This document shows, piece after piece, positions 55,791-64,000 of a stretch of DNA of 64,000 nt. Numbering within the stretch: the first letter of the stretch is position 1; the number at the start of each line of letters is the position of its first letter. Source of the stretch: Udeniomyces pyricola. Lineage: Eukaryota > Basidiomycota > Tremellomycetes > Cystofilobasidiales > Mrakiaceae. Both the position numbers and the translations under genes were made by a program. The notes under the pieces are model-generated. The model was given only the letters and a program-made list of their open reading frames with translations. It was not told the origin of the DNA and made no database searches. The stretch covers positions 1,178,001 through 1,242,000 of the forward strand of contig BCIK01000001.1 in NCBI GenBank assembly GCA_039545295.1. The letters are read 5' to 3'.

Positions 55791-58551
55791 CTAGCCCTGG
55801 TAGGACATGGCCTCTCGGTCGTCCGAAGTGAGTCGTCCCCATTCGATGGCAAGACGATAGACGTAAGCCTCCATATCTGACAAACCCGACCAGAAACGTA
55901 TACATCGATGGATCAGCTTCTTGCTAGGTTTAATTCTCCTGTTCGTGAGACCTATCTCTTTCTCACGGGCGAAAGTGAAAGAGGAGTAGGAGGGCATGGG
56001 AAGCTCTGTACTCACCGACTTTCCGTCCGACAGTCATCTTCCACTTCCTTCCTTCGGTCGCAATCTTGCGCAGCTCCGCATCGTGGTGAGGGATGGCCGA
56101 AGCAGTTCCATTGACGGCACGCGTCATGGCAGCCGAAGGACCAGAGAAGTAGGCGTGAACCTGGATCGAAGCAAGCCCAAAGAAGAAAAGCGGATGAACA
56201 AGTGCAAAAGGAAGTGAGGGGGTGATTCAGAGTTAACAAGGAAGTAGGGACGGGGTAGGATGGACAAGCTAGAAACAAATCAAACGATACAAACATTGTA
56301 GATCTCTTTGTAGTTGGCGGTGATCGGGATGAAATGAAGCCTGAAGCAAGGATCAATCCATGTCAGTTTTCGAGGACGAGGACTCAAAGAAGAAGAAAAA
56401 ACGTTCATCCCAGGTAGGGAGCGACAGATACCCAAATGCTCACCAAGGCTGAATCCAATCCGAAAAGAACTCGCGGTAGACGGTCGACTTGAGGACAGCG
56501 CTATCGCTCATGAGGAGGGCAAAGTATCGGGCCGAGTAACCCATTCCATCAATATCGATCAGGTACTTGTGTCGCCAGTTCTCGCCGAGCGGGACCGGAT
56601 CGGAAAATCGGTGATCCTTTCGCATGCCATCACAACCGCCCGGGTATGAGGTGCAACCAACGGCCTTGACAAAGGCGACGTCCATTGCGTCCTCGTTAAG
56701 CTTATCCATCGGGAGCTCCGCGGGGACGAATGTCTTGGATTGGCCGGGCGGGTGGGCAAAGATGACGTTTCGAGTGCCGTTAGAAGCATCCGATGTCATC
56801 TTGACGAGTCTGAAGATCGTCCAAAATCAGGAAACAGGAGAGGCGAAGAGTCAGATCAAGCCGGGGAAGGATTCGAGAAACGGTCTCTCAGAAAGTGGTT
56901 GAGCGATTTACCGGTGTCGCTGGTACCTCGGCAGGAAACCGGCAGGCGTGGATCCTCCACCAGTCGTGGCGCCTCGCCAGAAGACCTTGTCGGTTTTCTC
57001 CTCCCACGGGACCTCCATGTCATCAACTTCCTTGATGCGCATGTTGATCTGGTCCCAACCGTAAGTGTAACGCTTCGTTGAGGAGTAGTAGTAGTGACTC
57101 GGGATGAGGATGTCGCTGAAGCCGAGTCCCTTGGCAGGACTGAAGACGGGGTAGAGTGCGTGGATCGTACGCCAATCAGAGAAGAAGTGACCCTGGTCGT
57201 AATGAGCCCACGGGTGATCGCAGAAGTTGTATCGGTCGTCGACGCCCTCGGGGAAGTCAAAGTCCTTGAGCTCATCGAGTTGGACGCCGGCAGCGGCGAG
57301 GTAGTTCTGAGGGCTTCGGCCTTCTTTGAGGGGAGTCCGGACGGAGCCAAAGAGTCGACGGGCTTGAGATAGGGGCTCGCACGTTCGACGGAACGACTGC
57401 CATACCGAGTTGCCGTCGCCTCGCCAATCGGGAATGAACGGACCACCCAAGACGTTTTCAATGCCCTCTGTAGATACCAAGTTGATGACGACACGAGGAG
57501 ACAAGTAAAAAGGTTGTATGGGTGAATGCGCGCACGCAGTCAGTACATGCCATTGGCTTCTTTGTCTATGCGATGGCTACTGATACACATCCCAGCCAGG
57601 ACGACCTCCTGGTTGGCTATAGCTGCCGTTGGTCACCCGTCAAGACAAAGAAAATTGGGAAATCAAAATCATAATACTTACTCGACGAATCAACAGTCAT
57701 ATTCTCAAACTTGTTCTGCTCCCAGGGGACAAGGACTCGGCCCTCAGCCTTTTCGTTGATCGGGAAATCCATATCGGGTAGCTTGGCTGGAGAAGTGCAA
57801 GCGAAGGAAAGGAGGAGAGTTCATGAAAAGTAAGATTGAAGATGTCAATTAAACAACGAGCATATAGGCCCAAGTTGCCTGGTCAGACAATCAAGCCGCA
57901 ATATCCAACATTCTGCCCACGTTTCTCAGCTGCAGCTTGGATCCATCATAGTGAGTGTTGTCACTCACCCTGGAACTTCTCAAGCATGACTCGGAATCCC
58001 TTGGCTCGAGCACCGACCTCCGCGTCGTCGTAACCAGTCGCCACATCGATGGTTCGCGTCTTGCCGTTCTCGACCCGGACAAGGTCGACCGAAGGCAACA
58101 TGCCGACCTGGACACTCCTTCTTCGGATCTCAGCCCCCGTGAGGAGCCAGTATGGTCGAAGGTCCTCGATGAGCTGATCATACTCATCAATCATGATGAC
58201 TCCGTTGTCGGCCGCGAACTTGTACCATTCGTCGAATCCCTTGGGCGGCTTGCGGCCGTATCGACGGGTGTACTCGGCGACGGCGGCGGCGAGCGAGGCC
58301 GACTGGCCAGCGACAAGGGCGTCATACTTGATCTGAGCTTCATGCATGAGTTTTGGAATGGGGTGGTCGTGGATCACGACAGGCTTCGGCTCGTCATTGA
58401 GACGGCGCGACGTGGCGAACGAGGTCGGGACAGTGATGAGACCTTGGCGATGGAACAGGGTGCCCGAGAGGAGGAAGAGGGCGAGTCCGACGAGGACATA
58501 GAGCAGTGGAGACCGAGAGGACGACGACTTAGGCGTCATCGTGCGGGCCAT
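55791..58551 (-). CDS. CAP10-family glycosyltransferase (GT90)
   Basis: Seven exons (58551-57969, 57786-57682, 57467-56912, 56809-56444, 56340-56295, 56160-56016, 55876-55791) give 628 residues. A type II signal anchor (LLYVLVGLALFLLSGTLF, about 16-33) places the enzyme in the Golgi or ER. GT90 blocks follow: FIPDWRGDGNSVW, FSDILIPSHYYYSS, KVFWRGATTGGGS and, near 495, HKYLIDIDGMGYSARYFALL with SDSAVLKSTVYREFF. Characterised cryptococcal members include the beta-1,2-xylosyltransferase CXT1 and CAP10, needed for capsule glycan and glycolipid building; which one this matches cannot be told by eye. The last exon supplies VDMEAYVYRLAIEWGRL. The leader carries a 36-base poly-C (coding strand) six bases before the ATG. 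SKN1/KRE6 lies directly upstream in the same direction. Confidence 0.9.
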
Positions 58552-58554
58552 GAG

Positions 58555-58594
<40 letters not shown>

Positions 58595-59271
58595 AGTGGT
58601 GTCTTGGACGGTAAGGTCGAACGAGCTTCGACGTGATTGCAAGGCGTGAAGGGGAGGAGGGGGGGGGGGGGGGGAACTCCTTAGCGTGCGCCTCAACGTG
58701 AAGTAGTCTGGGGCACTTTCATGGGGATTGTTTCATTGTTTAGAGAGAATCCAGATTACTGATTACTATGTAGACTAAAGTGATCTTGTCGACGTCGTCA
58801 ATTCGTGCCGCAACAAAAAGTTATGGCAACTGGTAGACGAGATATATTCAGACGAAGTTTTTTTTCCCTCAACATATTACATTCATCTACATAACTCGGT
58901 GGAATAACTTTCATGACATGTTCCAGCATCGAGGCCGAAGCTGCGCGCGTTGGCCTGCATGCGCGCATGATGATGAGCTAAATATCCATCTGCATTTGCA
59001 TGATCTGCACCTGACCAACATGTATACTCGACGCGACTTGCAAGCCACCGAACAGATCACACAAACGCGGTAGATGATAGTATGGATAAATAGGTTATGA
59101 AAAAGAGAGGATCAAGATATGAATAAAAGTAAACGGCACGACATGAAAGTAAGAAAGAAAGGAATAGAGGGTGTAAGTGATAAGAGGCAAACAGGAAGCC
59201 TGTTGGCCAAGCGCTCAAGGCGTACATATACGAGTGCAAATCTAAGTGAAAGCCGTGGAGAAGGAAATATT
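58552..59271 (-). promoter_or_regulatory. CAP10-like promoter/leader and SKN1 3' UTR
   Basis: The CAP10-like 5' side (58552-58680) has two G-runs on the plus strand (36 and 16 nt). A GC-alternating CTGCGCGCGTTGGCC and CATGCGCGCATG patch lies near 58940-58970. The left-hand gene is transcribed away from it, so 59000-59271 should be SKN1 3' UTR. No coding frame. Confidence 0.45.
58558..58593. repeat. Homopolymer G36 (poly-C in the CAP10-like leader)
   Basis: An uninterrupted run of 36 G on the plus strand starts six bases upstream of the ATG of the CAP10-like gene. A second run of about 16 lies at 58659-58674. Such runs are prone to slippage and sequencing error, so exact length is uncertain. 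Confidence 0.9.
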
Positions 59272-62033
59272 CTAGCACTTCTGCCACTGGATGGGCGAAG
59301 GAGTAGTCGCGGTTCTAGTCAGCTCGGGCGCAATGATGAAGACAAAAGAGAGGGCAAGAAACGGAGATGAAAACGAACCATCTTGAATTCCTTGATGGCC
59401 ATGCCTCGCTGCTTGTGGTCCTCAGGCCAAGTCTTGTACCATTTGGCGGTGTTATTGTAGAACTATACAAGCGTAACATGTTCCCATGTATCAGTCAATC
59501 AAGCCACAGAAAGGGACCAAGACGCACACCTCCGCAAGTCGGGACTTACGTCGAAAGGAGCGGTGGATGCGGAGTCGACCCAAGGTTTCTCGCCATCTCC
59601 ATCCGGGAACCAGCCGTTGGTACCACCGACGGCAACGTTCATGATAAGGTAGAAAGCTAATGGAGAAAGCAGAAGAACAGAACATGATCGTGAGTATCTG
59701 AGTTTTGACCCTGAGCACGATCGGAATGGACAGGATGCTCACATCGGTCGAAGGGAGCCGAGTTGTTGTCCGATTTGATCCAGGGATTGGTGAGCGTGAT
59801 TTGTTCGGAGCCATTGGCCACAACAGAGGGGAAGTTGCCTCGCTTGAAGAAGTCCTTTTTGGTGAAGTCGAGAGCGAGAATCTTGTTGACTCGGGAGTCG
59901 ACGTCTAAACAAGGTAAAGATGAGAGAGCGCAGAAGATGAAGAGGGGTAAAGAAAAAAAGAGGACATCAGTTGAGGACTTCAACCTACCGGCTAGCCGGT
60001 CCCTGTATGGTAGAACGAGGAGAAAGCGTGTAACTCACAGGTCCAGAGGTACTTGTCAGTCCACTCCATACCAAAGGTTCGGAACCCCTGGTTGTAGTAC
60101 TGTCGTCGCTGCTGGTTCCATCCCCAGGTCCAGTAGTATCGGTCGAGCGACTTGAAGGGTCCCCAGTGGAGCGCTGAGGTCACATAGTTGACTCCTCGAT
60201 CCGGGTAGTCAGCACCGTTTCCACGCCCCTCAATGATCTGCAGAGCGAGAAAGATCCATGTCGAGGGAGGAAGGAGATATGACGGGGGGAGGAAAATGGG
60301 GATGAGTCGAAAATTTCAGATGCGGGCGGATGAGGATCACCAAAGAGGGAAAGGGTCAGGTATGAACGCACATCAATCTCGCCGCTGACAGGCCAAGCTC
60401 CGTAGTACTCTTCAGTCGGCAACATCCAGATTGCAGGCCACATCCAGTCACTAGGAAAGGTGCAAAAATAATCACAAGGAAGAATGGGTGTTGTAAAGGA
60501 AGATGGGGGTCAACTATCAGTGATCACTCAAAACACCACATCACGTGTAAGGCAAGAAATTGGAGTGAGGGCGACAAATTGCAACTCACCCGGTGGGCAT
60601 CCTCGCCTGGAACTCGATTTTGCCGTATCGGATGCTCTGCTTGGTCTTGATTCGAGCCGATCGGACGGGCGAGATGATCTGGCCGAGCGTCGAGTTGCTC
60701 GACTGAACGCAAGAAGGTCCCGTCTTGTTGCTCGCAGTGCAGCTGTCGCCAAGCTCGAGCTTGTAACCGTTAGTGATCTGGTCCGCGGTGAGGACATCCG
60801 AGGTGAGGGTCGGAACGATGTAGAGCGTGTTATCCTCGACAAACGAGTTGCTATCGTCATCAGTCGTCCAGTCGAACTCGCCGTTGCTGAAGAGATAAAA
60901 CAATGAATCAGGTTGCTTTAGCTCGAGTCGTACGCTGTAAGTCTACCAGATGAGGCTTCTCGCAGATGCTCACCCAAAGCCGCCAACCTGGACCTCTCGC
61001 TGCCAAGTGTCGGTATTGAGGGTGTCAAAGTTGTCTTCGACAACGAGACAGATCTTACCGATATGAGGCACTGAGTTATAGCCGGTCCAAGCGACTGTAG
61101 GCGCGAAACGCAGAAGGTAGGCGTCAGAGACATGTCAATCAGCATGCTCAAAAGTTTCGCATCCATCTTGGATCTCTTTCCAAATCATTCAGCTGTACAA
61201 TCATGGACTTACGGACACCAGCAATGCTGAATCCGATCAAAATGCACGCAATGGTGATCCATCTCGCCCAACTCTGGGCGCGGTCCGGCTTCTCCAACCA
61301 AGGTTTGTAGATCTCGCCCTTGAGTCGGGTGCTGACAAACGCCTTTCGGTTTGACGTGGTACCGCCGCTCCGAATCGAGTTGAAAGACTTTCGAGGGCCA
61401 CCGGACTGGCCAGATCGGACGGAACTGGGATATCGAGCGGCGGAACGGCCGTTGGACTGAGCAGAAGATGACCGATAAGGGCACAAAGCATGGTCAGCAT
61501 ATGAAGTAATGCTTGACAAAAGATGTAGATCAGGACATGATGGTATGCTCGTAAAAGAGATGTGCAATCCGCCAATGCGTCCAAAGACGAAGAGAAGGCG
61601 GAAAATATCGAGATCGCGGGAGATGGAAGTTTCAGACCGGTCGAGGCGGACGGGAAGGAAAGGAACATGGGTAGGAACGACGGAGATCATGCACAAGTCA
61701 AGCATAGCGACGTACCATGTACGATCCTGCTTCCGAGGGAGCCCTTCGAAGCTCGGGCTGAGTGGCATAGGCAGTAGTGGCCGTGGTGATCTGGTGGCTC
61801 GCATAAGAGTCATCCCGGGAAGATGTAGGGAAGACCTCGAGGGGATCCTCGATAGCGGACTGCTGGCTATGATCCTCCCTTCTCTTGCCCTGGCTGTTTC
61901 TGGAGCCCGAATCGAGGCTCACACGGTCGTCATCGAAGGGATTGGACGGGTCACGGCTATGGGAGAAGGAGCTATGGGGGTTGTTGGCATCGAAAGGGTT
62001 GACCCTCGACTGGCGAAAAGGGTTGTCGGCCAT
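59272..62033 (-). CDS. KRE6: Beta-glucan synthesis-associated protein SKN1/KRE6 (GH16-like)
   Basis: Ten exons (62033-61716, 61456-61213, 61094-60974, 60886-60590, 60450-60372, 60237-60039, 59904-59743, 59656-59550, 59462-59379, 59286-59272) give 541 residues. The plan is that of fungal KRE6/SKN1: a Ser/Asn/Pro-rich cytoplasmic tail (1-165), one membrane span (ARWITIACILIGFSIAGV, about 169-186) and a luminal GH16-type domain. The catalytic-type motif GEIDIIEGRG is formed across the exon 5-6 joint (Glu351, Asp353, Glu356). GGFGNGEFDWTT, YGKIEFQARMPTGDWMWPAI and APFDFYNNTAKWYKTWP are family blocks. These proteins act in beta-1,6-glucan assembly. KRE6 and SKN1 cannot be told apart here; the symbol is for the family. 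The last exon (15 nt) codes WQKC-stop, the usual family end. Confidence 0.93.
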
Positions 62034-62940
62034 GGTATATGGATCCCTTAGGCGAGGCTTCGCAGTGGACGGATGGGAGAGAGGTTGCGAGCGAGCAGAA
62101 GAAAGCTTGAGGAGCAGAAGACGGTTGCTGAGTGTGAGCAGACGTCTGTCGGGTTGCTGGATGGGACGAAGGTGATGAGTCGAGGTTGGGAAGGAAGGAA
62201 GGCAGGCAGGCTAGGAAACCAGGGGCGGCGTCGAGCAAGAGCGAAATGAGACAATCTCACTTTCGTTTTGTCTGGGGTCTAGACCAAGAAACCAGACTCC
62301 AGCGCTTCCAGCGCACAGCTGTATACCCTTCCGGAACCGATCAGATCATTCCCTCTTTCGGCCTTCAGTCTTTCCCGTCCAATTTCCCCAGCAATCTTCG
62401 ACAGTCTGCAGCTCTGCGTCTCATCTAGCGATTACCGGTTTACCTTGAGTGACGTCTCAAGCTTTCATTGGCGAGATCAAACCCGTCGCTGACGTATTGG
62501 GCAGCCTAATTTTGCGAGCTGTATGACGCGCATCTTCTTCAAGGTCTCCCTCCAGGCCGTTTATCGTACGTCAGATTGATCGCGCGTGAGCTGCCAATGG
62601 TCGCTAGCGCGCAGCGCGCCACTGTGATTATTCCAGGCCGGCAATCAATATTCAATTCGATCATCGACGTCGCACGCCTCTATGAGCGAGACTCAATCCG
62701 CCCATCACGTTCCGGTCAGATCATACACGACATTGTATATGTCCAGGTAGCAATTGTATGCAAGTTAATACATAACATAGGCAACCGCACATCGTTTTGA
62801 TGTACAAAGATTGAATATTGAATTTTGAACCGGATCATCGATCAGCCTCCAAATCTCCGACATTCTAACGTGCAACGACCTCTATCGCCGCTTCCATCCA
62901 TCTGTCTTCCTCTTTGCAAAGCTCATCGCAGTTGCCCACC
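62034..62940. promoter_or_regulatory. Divergent promoter, SKN1/KRE6 / DUF952
   Basis: About 900 bases separate the two start codons. The SKN1 side (62040-62220) is G/A-rich on the plus strand (a pyrimidine leader on the coding strand). The DUF952 side (62830-62940) is a C/T-rich leader. The middle holds TGACGTCTC/TGACGTATT and TGACGCGC words that could be bZIP-type sites. No coding frame is supported. Confidence 0.4.
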
Positions 62941-63568
62941 ATGTCTACGCCCGCTCCCGAATCCTGCACGTTCCTTTACAAGATCCTCACGCCTAGCGAG
63001 TACGAGGCCCTCTTCGCTACCCCGCCAACCGAAGGTGACTTCTGGCCCGGTACGGATCTGGACCGAAAGGATGGCTTCATTCACTCTTCGACCAAATATC
63101 AGGTGAGCTGATCTCTCAACTAGATGCCAACGTTGATCCCTGCAAAAGGCTTCGCCCTCAAGTACATCACTGACGGTGGACTGCTTTCTTTTCCCTGACG
63201 CGACGTACCTTGCTTCTACGTGCTGTTTGTGTCGTTGAACGTTTAACATCAATCAGCTCGAGGGCGTGCTTGACCGGTTCTTCCAGAGTGCATCGGTCCT
63301 TCATCTCTTGGCCGTGTCACGCTCGACGCCGCGAGTCGAGAAGACGCTCAAGTTCGACGAGGCTCGTGAGTCAATCAAGCTGGATTCAAGTGCGTCGCGT
63401 ATCGGTGTCTGACTGACTGATTGCCCCCTTCCGTGAATCGTCCACAAAGATGGCCAACGCTACGGCCACTTGTACGAGGGTCTCGACCTGGCTACCGAGG
63501 TGCAAGATCGCACCGTTATTAAGAAGGGCGAGGACGGCAAGTGGTCGCTTGGTGACCTGACCTTTTAG
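62941..63568 (+). CDS. DUF952-family protein
   Basis: Three exons (62941-63102, 63257-63365, 63450-63568) give 129 residues, the usual size of the family. FLYKILTPSEYEAL, DRKDGFIHSSTKYQLEGVLDRFF, VEKTLKFDEAHGQRYGHLYEGL and VIKKGEDGKWSL are the family blocks; the HLYEG element is the most conserved. DUF952 proteins are small soluble proteins of unknown biochemical role found in bacteria, plants and fungi. The splice GAGGCT-C/AT-GGC restores FDEAHGQRYGHLY. No signal peptide is seen. Confidence 0.9.
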
Positions 63569-63843
63569 ATTATGACGATGGTGCATTTTGTCAAGGAGTA
63601 TTTCCTCAGGGTTGCCTCTGCGTCATCTTATAGAGCCCTAAGCTGTCGATCACCCTCGCACCCCTTCCCCCCTGTGTCGTGCCTGCACTCGTTTACGCTT
63701 GGGACTCTTGTTCTGCTCCACTCAACTCCACTATGAGACCTCTTGACATTAGATATGGTGTCTTGGTCAAAACTTACAGGCCTCTCCCCGACCACGATCC
63801 TTCTGACTGATAACCATTCACTCTCTAACGTCTTCAACTCACC
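63569..63843 (+). promoter_or_regulatory. DUF952 3' UTR and promoter of the last gene
   Basis: About 275 bases with a C-run (63664-63672) and a C/T-rich leader ending in aactcaccATG. Nothing else is seen. Confidence 0.4.
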
Positions 63844-64000
63844 ATGGCTCGCCCATTGCCACTAGTCACCTACATCGCGGTTCTCTCCCTCCTCAGTCTA
63901 TTATACCATCGGTCTCTTGACCTGAATGCGCCTCTCAGACTCTCTCGTATCTCTTCTGCGACGACTTCCCCTCCCTCACTGGTTGTTCCTATCGATCCCC
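63844..64000 (+). CDS. N-terminal end of a membrane-anchored or secreted protein (runs off window)
   Basis: An ATG in good context (cacc-ATG-g) opens a frame to the window edge, about 52 codons. Residues 5-20 (LPLVTYIAVLSLLSLL) are hydrophobic after a basic residue and look like a signal peptide or signal anchor. The rest is Ser/Thr/Pro-rich. The family cannot be named from this part. Confidence 0.6.
   Translation, partial: MARPLPLVTYIAVLSLLSLLYHRSLDLNAPLRLSRISSATTSPPSLVVPIDP

Overview
The window is a gene-dense stretch of nuclear DNA from a basidiomycete fungus, most likely a tremellomycete (a relative of Cryptococcus). The grounds are many short introns (about 50-150 nt), pyrimidine-rich promoters, long low-complexity tails on regulatory proteins, and a capsule-type GT90 (CAP10 family) glycosyltransferase beside a SKN1/KRE6 glucan-synthesis protein. 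I rebuilt the genes by hand: exons were joined at GT..AG borders so that the family motifs run on in one frame, and every multi-exon total given is a multiple of three. Borders were read by eye and have not been tested against RNA.

Layout, left to right. 0-9 kb: the 3' end of an unrecognised gene (+), mitochondrial ribosomal protein uL14m (+), an AGC-type protein kinase (-) and mitochondrial ribosome recycling factor (+). 9-23 kb: xylulokinase (+), an unrecognised membrane protein (-), an ACR3 arsenite exporter (+), a TMEM97/sigma-2-type EXPERA protein (-) and mitochondrial GatA amidotransferase (+). 23-36 kb: PRMT5 arginine methyltransferase (+), a SAM-dependent methyltransferase (-) and the ALG9 mannosyltransferase (-). 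36-46 kb: a WD40 protein (+), a PQ-loop transporter (+) and a DUF155/RMD1 protein (+). 46-55 kb: a bZIP-like protein (-), the splicing factor SF3B4 (-) and the GID-complex subunit GID8 (+). 55-64 kb: the GT90 CAP10-like enzyme (-), SKN1/KRE6 (-), a DUF952 protein (+) and the start of a membrane-anchored protein that runs off the right edge (+).

Most genes are core cell functions. Two loose themes appear. Four genes (uL14m, RRF, GatA, the DUF155/RMD1 protein) serve or may serve mitochondrial translation. ALG9, CAP10-like and SKN1/KRE6 act in secretory glycosylation and wall or capsule building. I saw no convincing tRNA, rRNA, CRISPR array or intact transposon. The odd structures are very small exons, long homopolymer and short-tandem tracts (a 36-nt poly-C in the CAP10-like leader, a three-block poly-A of about 117 nt, a 14-residue tandem repeat in SF3B4), large disordered insertions in otherwise conserved proteins, and a possible small unannotated gene in the 2.8-3.7 kb convergent gap. 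I found no clearly new multi-gene system.
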